From Coleophoma eucalyptorum (Eukaryota; Ascomycota; Leotiomycetes; Helotiales; Dermateaceae): a stretch of 64,000 nucleotides of DNA. The stretch spans positions 930,001-994,000 of the forward strand of contig JALRME010000002.1 of assembly GCA_026120035.1 (NCBI GenBank), written 5' to 3'. Under the pieces are notes generated by a model that saw nothing but the letters and a program-made list of their open reading frames with translations, searched no databases and was not told where the DNA came from. The position numbers and the translations under genes are program-made. Positions within the stretch are counted from its first letter, which is position 1, and each line of letters starts with the position of its first letter. Shown piece by piece: positions 45,616 through 57,582 of the stretch.

Positions 45616-46754
45616 TTAGATCTTGATGGCAGACTCAATGGCCTTGCGCTTCTTCTCAGTGCGTGCGTTGGCCTTGGCTCCCATGATACCACCACCCCAG
45701 TGTCTCTTGGCCTCCTCGTACTTCTCGGAGTAACCCTCCTTGATGGCAGAGACGAGCTTGGAGAGCTCAGTCTTGTCCTCGGATCGGACCTCGGTAAGAG
45801 CGACAACAGCAGCAGTCTATATTCAATTAGTAAGGAGCCTGGAGTAAAAGCTTTCATACATACCTTCTTGTGAACAACCGTGCCGAGACGGGCCTTGCCC
45901 TTGATGATGGCGTATGGGACACCCATCTTTCGGCAAAGAGCTGGAAGGAAGATAACCAACTCAATTGGGTCAACATCGTTGGGGATGAGGACCAAAGAAG
46001 CCTTCTTGTTCTCGATCAAACCAACGACGTGGTTGAGACCGTACTTAACAGCGTATGGCTTCTTGCTGACATCCTCCTTCTTCTTACCCTCCTTGATGGC
46101 GGTGGCCTCCTTCAAGAGACGCTCCTTCTTCTCGGTCTTGCTCTCTGGGCGGTACTTGTTAAGGAGCTTGAGGGCCTGGCCGGCGGTGTTGCGGTCAAGG
46201 ACGTTCTGGAATTGGGCAATAGCAGGTGGGACCTTGAGACGGAGGTTGAGGATCTTCTTTTGGCGTTGAAGACGGACATACTCGGGCCACTTCACCATAC
46301 GGGAAAGGTTGCGGCGTGGCTGGATGTCCTGACCGATACCATAGTTGCGGGTGCGCTTCTCGATGAGAGGGTTCTGATTCCTGTTAGCAGGTGATTGACG
46401 GAAATAGATACAAATTAGCACATACCTTAGGGGCCTTCTTGGATCCTGCGCCGGCCTTGGATTGGGGGAATGGGGCCGGAGCCGCCTTCTTTCCTGACTT
46501 TGGAGGCTATCATTGAGAAAAGAAGACATCAGCGAAAGTGTTCACTAATTTTGCAGTCTTCTTTGAACTCTAAAGAGACAACAGGCTGGCATTTCTGCGC
46601 AGACCATGTAGCTCAAGCCAAATCATCATCAAATCCATCCGAAGATGGACTGACGGTAATGCGCATCTCGACGTATCGATTGCTCGTAGAGGTGCGAGAG
46701 CGTAGTGGCGAGTCCTTTCACTTCATGAAGGAGTTATCGTGAATAGCTTACCAT
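45616..46754 (-). CDS. RPL8: 60S ribosomal protein eL8 (L8/L7a)
   Basis: Exons are 46754-46752, 46506-46426, 46373-45864 and 45816-45616, giving 264 residues. The first coding exon is just the ATG, immediately followed by a GTAAGC donor. This is a known habit of ribosomal protein genes. Hallmarks include [76 protein letters not shown] and the KGKARLG loop of the L7Ae/L30e fold. eL8 sits on the large subunit and helps assemble pre-60S particles. Intron 1 (46751-46507, 245 nt) is about five times longer than introns 2 and 3 and holds a stable hairpin. The gene is divergent from NCS6 across 261 bases. Confidence 0.96.
46634..46649 (-). other. cUUCGg tetraloop hairpin in eL8 intron 1
   Basis: On the transcribed strand the sequence is TCCATC-TTCG-GATGGA, a perfect 6-bp stem closed by C-G around UUCG, the extra-stable RNA tetraloop. 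Directly 3' of it on the transcript is a TGATGAT box-C-like element (46622-46630 on the plus strand), and about 90 nt further a CTGA box-D-like element (46529-46532). An intronic snoRNA is therefore possible but not shown. Confidence 0.5.
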
Positions 46755-47015
46755 GTTGTCGCTGTGGTGTTGATCAGCGGGTTGTCGATGGTCGTTGGGG
46801 AATGAAGAAGTAAGAAATTCGCAAAATGCAGACCATAATTGTAGAAATTTGTGCGTTGCGCTAAAAATCTTGGCAAGCGAGCTAATGGACTATTATTATC
46901 CCGCTCCGTCAAAAAATATTCCCTATCCTATCTCTATCGATGACCCCTCTAGCCCCACCTTATATTCTGCAGCAAGACTCAAGAGTCGTTATTTTCGCTC
47001 AGAGAACTTTCGATC

Positions 47016-48287
47016 ATGGCGCCTGTACCTTGCGCGATCTGCAAGACTTCTAGAGCCTTGATTATTCGTCCAAAGAACCACCAAAAGCTCTGCAAAGCAT
47101 GCTTCATCGCCATCTTCGAAGCCGAGATCCACCACACGATTACCACGACTTCGCTCTTCTCACCAGGTGATCGAATCGCGATCGGCGCATCTGGGGGCAA
47201 GGATTCTACGGTTCTCGCATCCGTCTTAAAGACTCTAAACGAGCGCTACAACTATGGTTTAGAGTTGGTGTTGCTCAGTATCGACGAGGGAATCAAAGGC
47301 TACCGAGATGACTCCCTCGAAACGGTCAAGCGAAATGCGCAACAATACGACATGCAGCTCAAGATTGTGGGTTATGATGAACTGTACGGGTGGACGATGG
47401 ACCAGGTCGTTGAAACAATCGGCAAGAAAGGAAACTGTACATATTGCGGAGTTTTCCGACGACAGGCATTGGATCGTGGCGCGAAGATGCTTGGAATCAA
47501 GCATGTTGTGACTGGACACAATGCCGACGATGTCGCAGAAACGATACTGATGAATTTACTTCGAGGTGATTTGCCACGACTGGCGCGGAGTACCAGTATC
47601 GTCACGGGCGATTCTATGAGCGACGTGCGCAGGAGTAAACCTTTAAAGTATGCGTACGAGAAAGAGATCGTGCTCTACGCACATCACAAGAAACTCGATT
47701 ATTTCAGCACAGAGTGCCTCTATAGTCCAGAAGCATTCCGGGGGAGTGCAAGAACATTAATCAAGAGTCTGGAGCGAGTGCGACCAAGTACTATCTTAGA
47801 TGTGGTGCGCAGTGGAGAGGATATGGCGAGGCTGGTTCCAGAAGAAGTTACGGGTATTAGTCAATGCAAGAGTCAGAAGGTCTCGCTATCAAGTGCTGAA
47901 GGCGAGGAGGATGGTTCTGCAGGGTGTGGGAGTAATGGCAGATCAAGCGGGGGCGAGATGGCGGATATGGAGAGAAAACTGCAAGATGATGAGGCTGCAT
48001 CGGGGAGAGAGGTCGAGATTACTTCAGCCTCTGCTACGAACGGCCAGCAACACGAAAGAATGGCAGGCAAGTCGAGGAAAGATGCGGGGCGGAAGTTAAC
48101 CCGACAGACTTTGGGGACATGCAAGAAGTGCGGATACATGTCTAGTCAGGATATATGCAAGGCATGTATGCTGCTCGAGGGTTTAAATAAGAACCGGCCA
48201 AAGATGGAGATTGAAATAGATGTAGACGACGAGGAAAGTTCCACATTAAGAAGGAAAATGGAGGGATTAGCTTTGGCTGCTGGTTAG
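47016..48287 (+). CDS. NCS6: cytoplasmic tRNA 2-thiolation protein 1 (CTU1)
   Basis: This is a single-exon gene of 423 residues. With Ncs2/Ctu2 it adds sulfur to the wobble uridine (mcm5s2U34) of cytosolic Lys, Glu and Gln tRNAs, using sulfur carried by Urm1. An N-terminal zinc-finger-like CAIC...CKAC (Cys6, 9, 26, 29) precedes the PP-loop ATPase motif SGGKDS at 59-64. [16 protein letters not shown] and [21 protein letters not shown] follow, and a C-terminal [22 protein letters not shown] zinc site closes the protein. About 70 low-complexity residues (Ser, Gly, Glu-rich, about 290-365) lie between the catalytic domain and that last motif, making it longer than yeast Ncs6. No disruption is seen. 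Confidence 0.96.
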   Translation: MAPVPCAICKTSRALIIRPKNHQKLCKACFIAIFEAEIHHTITTTSLFSPGDRIAIGASGGKDSTVLASVLKTLNERYNYGLELVLLSIDEGIKGYRDDSLETVKRNAQQYDMQLKIVGYDELYGWTMDQVVETIGKKGNCTYCGVFRRQALDRGAKMLGIKHVVTGHNADDVAETILMNLLRGDLPRLARSTSIVTGDSMSDVRRSKPLKYAYEKEIVLYAHHKKLDYFSTECLYSPEAFRGSARTLIKSLERVRPSTILDVVRSGEDMARLVPEEVTGISQCKSQKVSLSSAEGEEDGSAGCGSNGRSSGGEMADMERKLQDDEAASGREVEITSASATNGQQHERMAGKSRKDAGRKLTRQTLGTCKKCGYMSSQDICKACMLLEGLNKNRPKMEIEIDVDDEESSTLRRKMEGLALAAG

Positions 48288-48349
48288 AATTTCTACGAAT
48301 ACAAAAAAAATAACTAGACGTCAAAAAACAAGTTGCTCTTGCAGTGATG

Positions 48350-48374
48350 TATATATATATATATATATATATAT
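48350..48374. repeat. (TA)n dinucleotide repeat
   Basis: Twenty-five bases of perfect TA repeat lie between the convergent NCS6 and P450 genes. It is probably in 3' UTR or terminator sequence. Confidence 0.95.
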
Positions 48375-48399
48375 CCACCCAGATTTCTTTCTTCGTCGC

Positions 48400-50138
48400 T
48401 TAAGCTTCCGCTTTTTCAAATCTCAGAACGAGTTTATTACTCTTTGGGCCGCTCGTATAACCATCAGTTTGCTCGATACCTGTATCATCGACGATATGAG
48501 TTGTGAAATTCGTATAAATCGCAGCAATTACGAGTTTCATCTCTGCTAATGAGTCAGATCAAAATTTGAAAAACACACAAATTAAAAAGGACACAACAGA
48601 ATCCAACCCTCAAACCTCAAGTCAAAGATTGATTTACGTACCATGCATTGCGAAATTGCTTCCTATACACATCCTCCCACCACTCGAAAAGGCCCAGAAC
48701 CAACGATCACGCTCTCTCTTCTGTTCCTCGCTCATTTTGTTTTCGGGGCCATCAAGCCACCTCTTGTGATCCCATTTCTCAGGGTCAGGATAGATCTCGG
48801 GGTTTCGGTGCACGCTATGTGCTTGTGCCCCGATTCGGATCCCGCCTGGGATCTCGTATTTTCCGATAGTACATGATGGGTAGGGCGTCATGCGTGGTTG
48901 GTTGCCAGGAATAGCTGCTGAGAATCTGAGGGTCTCCATGATTATAGCGTGAAGAAGGGGGAGGGTATCGAGATCTTTAGCATTTGGGATGCCTCGCTTT
49001 TTGTTGGAGAGAAGGATGGTTTGGGGCAAGCTGCGTAACTCGGATCGAAGTGCTTTTTGCAGAGCTGCATCTTGAGACAGGTGCCAGGAAATAAAAGTCA
49101 GCGTAATTCCTGACGTCTCGTGTCCTGCAGCGAGGTGATCGATCATCTCGCTAGAAATACTGAGTTCTGGGTATTTCAAAGTCTCCTCAGCCAGAACGGA
49201 TTGTGTGCCTTTCAAAGACTTCTCCTTCTCGATACCATTCACCAATGCACTGAGAACAACCGGTTCATCGGCTAGGCTTCCATCCTTTGTTGTAGCTTCT
49301 TGAAGGAAATTTTCGGTTGCATCGCAGCGCTCTTTACACCAGGCTTCCAGTTCTTGGTTTGCATCATTTACCCAAGTTGGAATTAAATGGATTTGAAATT
49401 TTTTCAGGAAGCGGGTTAATCGAGGTAGTTCCTGGGAGAAATAGGTATATCTCTTGCGGGTGTAGTAGAGACTGAGCCAGTGTTTTCGATATTCCTCATT
49501 CTGTAGGAAGTTACTGGCGTTCTTGGTTCCAAAGAGGTAGGCAGTGATTCCATCCATGGTTGTTGCATAGAACATGTCGAGCACATCAACACTCTTAGAA
49601 ATGGATGAGTTGACAAGTGGAAGCAACCGATCATACAAGATAATCTCAGATTGTTTCGCAAATGCTGGCGAGTTATGGATGTATGATTTAGAATAGACGT
49701 TTGAAATCATGCGTTTCCTGGCCGAATGAGGACGAGAGTTTGCAGATGAGAACATGCAAGGAACTCTATTACCTGGTCAATAGACATCTAGAAGTATAAA
49801 GAGCACTCTTACCCATAGTTGTCAAATATCGCATACCACTGACCCTTCTCCATTCCACCACCGTACACTGACCTCAATGATCCCACATCATTGACACTAA
49901 TCTCGCTGGGACCAACTCGAATGACTGGGCCAAGTTTTGAGTGAACTTGATGCAGTGTAGCATTCTCTCGGCAGCAATAGCGAGTCCAAAGAATCCAGAT
50001 GGGAGAAAATGATGAGGACCAGTGGGCATTTGGAACTTTTGCAAGTGGTGAAATGAAGCTCGGGTAAATAATGAACTTGTACAGCGATAAGGCCAGGAGA
50101 GCCACAAAGGCAACTAGAGGGATACTGAGAGAAAACAT
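48400..50138 (-). CDS. cytochrome P450 monooxygenase
   Basis: Exons are 50138-49813, 49765-48642 and 48542-48400, giving 530 residues. A single N-terminal membrane anchor (SIPLVAFVALLALSLYKFIIYP) is followed by a proline-containing hinge. Motifs in order are AAGHETSG (I-helix oxygen-binding site), ETLR (ExxR in the K-helix), and the heme loop FSSGGRMCIG with the thiolate ligand Cys475. The first join makes DNYGVPCMFSSANSRPHSARKRM, a typical B-C region of fungal P450s. It should be an ER-bound monooxygenase needing a P450 reductase. The substrate and CYP family cannot be named from sequence alone. No biosynthetic core gene lies nearby, so a role in xenobiotic or lipid metabolism is as likely as secondary metabolism. 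Confidence 0.94.
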
Positions 50139-51014
50139 TTCATTTCCCCGTGTATCGAAAGAATAAGACTGTTTACTGTGATGATTTGAGGTTACTACAG
50201 CATAGACAAGTATATGTCGAAGGTGTAGCTGCAGAACCGCGCGGAATTGAGGTATCTCTCAAAACCTAGTCTCAAAATCTTTTAAGAGAGCGGAGATAAG
50301 TGAAGGACAACAGAGAATCGCTCAACCTTGAAGTACAATCAGATCTGTTTCTCTTCTGGCTTGTCAATGATACTGCCAACTGCTCCTTATATCTCTACTA
50401 TCGTGGAGACCGAAAGTGGGTGAGAGGATAGGGTAAGGAAAGCTTAGCGGTGAAACGGACGCTTGATATCGGGTCTAGTCTCAAAGGGGAAAGTTGAGAC
50501 GGCCACTTTCTGTCTTCACTTCTCGTGTTGAGAAGCTACTGGCTTTAAGCCTGTACTGCTTAGGGTGGCACTCTCTAGAATTAAGCCGGCTTCAAAGCCG
50601 TGATACTATTGGGTCTGTCTTCGACGCATCGAGAGAGATCGTAACCCACAATATCTGTGTTTCCACGCTTTACATGAGCAATTTTCTTTTTCTGTTGATG
50701 TTTAGTTCTCGGCATGTACTGGTTATTGGAGTAATTAAAGAGATTGAGAAATTTGGTTGCTCTTCTGTCTATCTACCTAGTTCTAAATGCTCATCGCACT
50801 TTGCTCCTGTGTGCTTTGGTTGGCGGATATAATGCAAGTTCTCTTTGAAAGATTTTGGAGGATAGCAAGTAAGATCCTTAATATCGGAAGTACCTTGCTG
50901 CTTGTGTTGAGGTTGGGTATATTGTCAGCGATAGTCTTCAGTGATTCGCCATGCTGTCCATGAAGCCACCGGTCGAGCCCGTAATTTCTCCTTTCGAGTC
51001 CTCCACTAATACAC
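50139..51014. other. intergenic, no supported gene
   Basis: This holds the P450 promoter and the 3' region of the YTH gene. The longer minus-strand frame at 50783-51223 overlaps the last YTH exon in another frame and is a shadow of it. Confidence 0.5.
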
Positions 51015-53906
51015 TTATTCATAATCCAGCTCCCCTTGAAATGGCTCACCTTGAACACTTCCCTCAAGTTGTTGTTGACTACCATTCCAAGTCGACAAAG
51101 CCTCCTCAACTTCCGCATCAATAAAATCAAGAAGCGCCCAGCCGCAATGGCTCTCAATCTCTTGTCCATCTTTCCCAATAAGCACTGGTAAGTTTTCATT
51201 ATAGCTGTTCCGCAGATGTCCAATCTTCTGGAAGCGTATTGGGCAGATGGTTAGCCACCGGATCATGAAAGCGCCTGCTGACTCCCAGTTGATTGATTCT
51301 TGCCAGCTTGGTTTCGGGACTGACCCGGGAAGCGATTCCATTCGTGCCTGTATTGGATGTTTGTGAGACGGAGACTAGTTGGGCAGCGGATGACGGCTAT
51401 GCAGTTAAAAGAAAGGGCGGCAGAGGGGACTTACATAGCCTTGAAATGCTTTGGATTTATTGATCGAAAATACTAAAATGACGTTTTGACTGGATTGGAA
51501 AGCTTGACTGAGGATCTTACCCACGTGTAACTGCGTGTTCCAGGACGAATCCTCAATGCAATTCAAGACATTGTCTTCACTGAAGGATTTGACGATAAAG
51601 AACCTTGTATCATCTGCTGAGGTATTAGCTGCAAAATGGTTCTCGTTTGGGAATTCGTGACAGGCAGACACTTGTCATATCATTCAAAGCGTCTAGATAT
51701 TCAACAAAACGCTGAAATATAAAGTTCAAGGCGGTCTCATTGCGCCAATATTCTTGGATACGCTATAATCATTGGGTATCTTGAGACATAAAAAGACATA
51801 GCAAAAGGTTGGGTTGGTAGTTCACGCACCGCCTCTTCTTCCTCTGAATGACTTCGGGTCCTTGTACGGCTTGCGGGTTGCAATTTTTTGCCCAAACTGT
51901 GGGGGTCTGAGTTCTTCTCTTGGAAAAGGGCCGGGATTATCTCCATATTCATCAAAGTCTCGATCAACATGCCCCCTTCCACGGCCACGGGCTCGATAGC
52001 TTGCATCATAGTTTCGTTTCCGGTATGAATCTTTGCCAATGAACTCTCGGCGCGGACCTTGCCATTCATTGCGATCATCTTGATAATTAGGGCGACTTGT
52101 TGACCTAGCATCGTTTGCCCTGTAACCCGGCGACTGGCTACATTCACGGGTGCGGCCACGGAAACGATCATACTCCCTATCTTCCCAACGGTCATCCGCT
52201 GACATCTGACGATATGGGTTGAAGCCACTCGACTCCGGACAGTCTTCATCTTCTTCTCTGTGCGGTCTTCCCTCAACACGAGCAATCTTGGTACCCTCAA
52301 TTTCTCTGGAATCCTGTATATCGCCATAAGGACGCTTCTTGATCTCTATTCGTTGCTCCTGTCCATATCCTGAACTTTTCCGCATTTCGTCTCGGGATTG
52401 TTCGATCAATGCGATTGTAGGCGTCACAGACGCTTGAATGCCTTTGATCGGAGATTCCGCTACGATTTCAGCAATGAGTTTGGACCTTTCAGCATCTATC
52501 TCCGCAATCCGTCGATGGCGATTCAATATTTTTTCCCTGTAAGCTACGTCATGGTACCCGCTCACTTCAAGCCATTCTCTCAAGATCGGGTCATGGGGAA
52601 GTAATTGCTCAAGGCTTGGTACAGCGGCTATTTCACTTGGTACCATTTGTTTATTTTTCGTGACGTCGGGTCGTGGGGGGTCTTCAACTTGATCTTGAGA
52701 ATAGCGGCGCACATAAGATCTTTCTGGTTCTGAGTAAATCTGAGGTCGTCGTTCATCTCGGTAGTCTCGTGATTGCAGAGATCCCATATCTGAACGCGAC
52801 TCAAATTCCGCACGTCGGTCCTCGTAACCTCTTGAATTGTATGCCTTGAATTGCGAAATCGAACTTCGGGTTAGAGGCTCTTCAGTGGCATGGCGAGATT
52901 GGGTAGCCTTAAGCTTCTGATCATCGTTTAACTTGCGAGCTGCTTGATCTTTAGGCTTGCTTGGAGTAGTAACTCTATAAGCTTTAGGCGCTGTGGGTGG
53001 CTTAGTAGTTCTCGGTGGCTCTTCTCGTATTTCGCCCTCTGACATTGACGCATTGCTTGCTTGTAAACTACTAACTCTGCTCATTGAAACACTACTAGCA
53101 AAAGGCTTGCTGGTGCTTGCAAGAATCGGAACCTTTGCAGGGCTTCCTGACAATGGCGCGACCGACGACTTCGCCTGTCCTTTGGGTTCAGCGAAACGTG
53201 GGGGTTGAATCATATCATCTGGCTCGCTCGTTTTGACTTGGCTATCTCCACTATCAATTTGCATTGCCTCGGAAGGGGTTGAATATTGAGATATAAGCTT
53301 GTCAAGATCGATTTCTTCGTGTACTGCAGAGGTTTGTGGATTCGGAGAGACTCGCGACATCGTGTGTGTCTGGTCAGATGGAGCTTCCTTCTTCTGTACC
53401 ACGGTGGCACTTTGGGACGAGGCTGCAGCGGCTGCCTTCGCTGCTTTGGCTGCCATGGATCTTTTTAATTGCTCCTTCAGTTGTCTCGCCCTGTCGTCTA
53501 GTGGGGTAGATTGAGGAGGTGTCTGCGGTGGTTGACAAGCTTGGGGGGTATTGAAGAATGGCGAAGAGAACTGAGAATCGATCGTGTTAGTATGGCAACG
53601 TCCACTACGAAAACTTAACAGGTATTGAACTGTTGAAATTCCCTTGCTCACCTGGGACTGTGGGAAAGGAAGTTGGCTATGCATGAAAGATGTCTGATTG
53701 TACGAAGATAGATCGGGTTGCATGTCACTGCTAGTGAGGCCGCCTTTGTCAAGGCCATGTCCCATGTTTTGTTGCATGGGAAAGGATGGTGCTTTGCGTG
53801 TTGGGGTTCCATTCAAGCTGCCGAATGCAGGTAAAGAAGGGTGTTCGTCTTCCTCAAAATCATCTGGAGACAGATCAAAGCCTCCATATCCATTGTTTGG
53901 CCACAT
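51015..53906 (-). CDS. YTH-domain RNA-binding protein (candidate m6A reader)
   Basis: Four exons give 840 residues: 53906-53652, 53570-51830, 51628-51435 and 51347-51015. The first 665 residues look disordered: acidic start, Ala/Lys helix, Ser/Pro-rich part, then Arg/Asp/Glu-rich and RG-rich stretches (YRARGRGRGH, FRGRRG). The YTH domain (about 673-810) begins RFFIVKSFSEDNV, has SSWNTQ (Trp695), ILVFSINKSKAFQGYARM across a junction, AFMIRWL (Trp761), and closes VLIGKDGQEIESHCG. The two tryptophans match the aromatic cage that holds N6-methyladenosine. The domain is more like the DC1 type than DF. A role in m6A or meiotic-type mRNA control is inferred. Intron 1 is 81 nt, in frame and stop-free, so it could be retained. 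Confidence 0.93.
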
Positions 53907-54358
53907 CTCATATTTCGAAAAGGAAAATGATTGTGAAAGATGGCCGCGATTACGCTGTTGGTAAATACAGGTCTCTTGAGATCTAGAGCTCTTGAAGCTG
54001 ATAAGGGGTACGCGCGGAGCTGTTTGGAGCTGTAAATAAAATCGTAACCAGTACTTAGCTGTCTGTAGCTACAAGAGTAGGTAGACCGAGCAACAGAGTG
54101 GTACGTAGGAGAACTTATGAAGTTTGTGTAACAATTACAAGATCGACCTGATGGAATAATTTCGACGCGCAAGGCCGCGGCGGCCGCTAGTGGGAAGACT
54201 ATTCAGTGCGCGCGGCTGCGCGGCTACATAGACTTGACGTGGCGTCTAGTCAGCCAATGATAAAAATACAATGGCTACTGCTCACATTCTAATGGTTTGT
54301 CAACTGGCAAAGGGCTAGCATTTGCGAATCTGGTATAATCAAAGTGAATTTTAATTAG
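53907..54358. other. intergenic, no gene seen
   Basis: This holds the YTH promoter and the 3' end of the GPI18 gene, both on the minus strand. A short GC-rich palindromic patch (GCGGCCGC, about 54179-54186) is the only local feature. Confidence 0.5.
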
Positions 54359-55807
54359 TTATGCTGGCGGAAGGAATGATGCGAACAGTCCTCCTTGTAC
54401 CAAGGCATAGATTATCATGAATCTAATGAAAGTCTCTACTTTCATCTTTGCTGAACAATTAACAATGTACCACATCCAGACAGGATATGCCGAGGCCACT
54501 CTGGTGATAATCTGTGCATGAGCCCCGGTCAACGTCAATGTTGCTAATACCAGTTGAGAAAACGCCATGTTTTGAACAAGGGATGCCGTTGGGATAGAAT
54601 CCTCCTCTGTCGGTGCTTGATCCTGTTCCGCACCATTCTTGGTGTACTCACTTAGGCCTGCCTTCTCGCTGCGCAGTCCCCAAACACCTGAGACGAAAAG
54701 CACAGAAAACATTGGAGTAGCTAGCAGGAAAAGGGGTAGGTTTGAGACGGTCCAGTATCTTAGGAAGCCGACATTCCTATGTTCTTGTTAGAGACCAAAC
54801 TCTTATTAGCCAAGTTGTAAAACTTACCAGTAATGTTCTTGTACAAATGTATAAATGCTGGGCAAGGTTTTCTCACACCAAGGTCTCATAGCTACAGTAG
54901 CTGGGGAACTACAGAACTCTCTATATGCAATGTACTGAGGAGTCAAGAATCCCACTCCAACACATAGCCCACCTAGGCCCGTAATGACAAGCCTTCGGCA
55001 CACAGTAAAATCCAAGCCATTTTTAAGACGACCGAGACTACGTAAGGCTTCTTGAAGAAGTAGTATGCCATTTAGAATACCATTACTTCGGAAAGTTGAA
55101 CACACCCCAAATACAATGCCAGCTCCAAGAACAAGAAGATCATGGCTCAAGGAGGGGGCTTTCTTGACCGCAAAGCTTTTGGCAAACAGTAAAGCGCCAA
55201 GGAAACTTAAAAAGGCACATGTGCTTTCTGCATATGGCGCAGAGAGAAACAATCCAGCTGGTGATATGATTTGCAGGACAGCGGTTGAAATAGCAAAGCG
55301 CCTGCTATAGGGGCCGGGGAATAAAGTCTGAGTTAGACTGAACAAAGCAAAAACCGAAAAGAGGTGAGAGATGTGAGCAATGCACACTCCCACAATTCCC
55401 TCAATACCCTCGAATGGTGGAAGTCCAGCCCATTCAAGAACTGCCAATCATTAGTTTAGTACAGGTTAAGATGGTAGAGGAGAAGACTAACCAGCAGTGC
55501 ATAAAGCAATCAATTTACTGAACCCCCACCCGAACGCCCATTCTTGCTCATAAAGATAACCACGATTGGCCGCCTTGACAAAATAGATGGCATCCCATCG
55601 TGTCAGTTTGCCAATCAGATGACCAAGAGGAAGCGATGGCAGGTCGGCTTGTTTTGCGGTTGTGTCCGCGAGGAACAGACTACTGGAGGTGTCATAGCCA
55701 GGTCCCGGGCTAGTGACGGCCACGAGCAAGAGAAGAATCTTCCACGCCAAGAAGGCTTTCAGCAGGGTGCGATATGGCGATTCGATATACGGGGCCCATA
55801 ATGACAT
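54359..55807 (-). CDS. GPI18: GPI mannosyltransferase 2
   Basis: Exons are 55807-55492, 55440-54828 and 54776-54359, giving 448 residues, close to yeast Gpi18. The protein adds the second mannose to the GPI anchor precursor inside the ER, using dolichol-phosphate mannose. An N-terminal membrane segment is followed by the family motif LTRWDAIYFVKAANRGYLYEQEWAFGWGFS, whose RWDA region carries the conserved lumenal acidic residue. FLSAPYAESTCAFLSFLGALLFA, STFRSNGILNGI and PQYIAYREFC follow, then EHYWNVGFLRYWTVSNLPLFLLA across the last junction. About nine to ten hydrophobic helices are seen. The leader contains CCAGTT-type repeats. No disruption is seen. Confidence 0.95.
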
Positions 55808-55840
55808 GGTCGTCTCTGTCTCTTTGTGCCCGTTCGGAGT

Positions 55841-55892
55841 CCAGTTACAAGTCCAGTTACAGTTCCAGTTCCAGTGCTGGTGCCAGTTCCAG
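55841..55892. repeat. CCAGTT tandem-like repeats in the GPI18 leader
   Basis: CCAGTT occurs four times, with an additional CCAGTG, in 52 bases starting 34 bases upstream of the GPI18 ATG. On the transcript this reads as repeated AACTGG. It is probably in the 5' leader. Confidence 0.7.
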
Positions 55893-57582
55893 GCTCAGAC
55901 TTCAAGGTAGGTTTGCCTTGATCGGTCGGAGGCAGCTGACAAGCGTGCAGGATGGTCAAGGGTGGGGAGCTCCAGTACAGTACAGCACAATACAGCATAG
56001 GACAGAGTGCAGCACAGAAACTTGCATATGTCGCACATCCACAGCCGGCGGTGAACAGACCGGCGGTCCCCTTGCATAAGAAGCGGATCGCAGGGCTATT
56101 ATCGTGGAGATGATAATGCACGCCAGCGCTAGGCAGAAACCGTCATTTCCTTCGCACTTGCAGATGTCCAGTTCCAGGATCCGGCAATCTTATCAGCTTG
56201 ATTGCATTGGTGCCTTCGTACAGCGTATGCGTATTCCCTGAGCAAGGGGATTCCGTGGGCCGATCTAATTTGTGCAGCAAGCAAAGCGAAAGCAAGGAGA
56301 CGCCGGGAGGTGTGCAGTGAACATACATTGGTACCTAGGAACTTAGGTAATACTTGGTAATGTTTAATGCCGTCGGGAGGCTCGTGGCGGTGCCCGTTTC
56401 CAGACCGTCGGGGACACACTTGAGACCGTGAGGTTGAATCGGAGGTTGAAACGGTCACAGCTTAGGCAAGTTCAGTGTACTATTTGATTGGCTACGATGG
56501 CATAAGCATGAGCAAACAAGTTCGCTCTGGTGATAAAGTTCTTCATACATTCGTTGTCTCTCGCTAAGAAAGGTTCGAATGATGCAGTGCAGTAGTAGGT
56601 AAGTAAGTGCCTTAAGGTGGCAAGGAGAGGAGGAGGGTAAGCACCCTCAGTTCCAATTTATCCGCACGCTCTCGCAGCCCTCCCTCTCGCGTGTCTGTCG
56701 CTCCCATTCTCTCCCTCTTTCCCTCTCTCCCTCTCTCTTGCCTGTGCTGTACCGAGGCATGAGTGCAGCACACGCCACGGGTGGCAGGGAGTGGAGCCAT
56801 TATTCGAGGGGAGTATTGTGCTTTGTACAGTGGCCAAGGCAGCAGAAGATTCCAGCAGCACGGAACCAGGTCCACCTCAACGGCTGGCTCTTTCCATCCG
56901 CCAGCTCAAATCCTTCATTATTTTCGGGAGATCTTTGCTAGTTTTTCCCTCTCCTTCAGTGCGGAGCATCGTTAGTCGCGGGTCTGTTCTGTTCGGACTG
57001 GTGAACTATCCGATGCCCGAGCTGGCACGAGTCTTGCTTCGTCGTTTTCGGGTTACTCGTGTAGCTTGACGGCCACACCACTAGCACTCCACCTCCTCCC
57101 ACGATGCTGAGTAGAGGCTAAACCTCTTCTTCACACTGCGATCTGGTGATCGCTCATGATCAGCAACCCCCCTGGCCCGACTGGGGCTAGGGAGAGTGGA
57201 GTCCACAACCAGCTTCCCGTGATTTGTGATTCGCTCATGCGTGCATGTCAAAATCCCCGACTTTCCGTAAAAATCGGTCGAGAGAGGCTACCTTCTCGTG
57301 CTCCACACCCTTGCACAAAATCAAAAATCTTGCTGAAGTACGTATACGTCGTACCAGGAGAAGCGGCGGCGGCACTTTCAACGGACCCGAGGCTCACAAA
57401 TCCAAACATACCTTCGCTTCCCATTCGGACTTTGGCCCAAGCAGAAGACGGAGAAGCCTGGGAAGAAAGTGTCGTGCATAGGCGTCGGGGTCGGCGTCGA
57501 GGAGCGACTGCGATGGAGTTGACGTGTTTATGATTATTGTTATTGCTCAGCAGCCATAATATTGACTGGGCTTACCTCAAGA

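Noticed and set aside
45869..46394. A 174-codon plus-strand frame across the eL8 gene
   Set aside because: It is antisense to eL8 exon 3 and its Leu-rich content reflects reversed ribosomal-protein codons.
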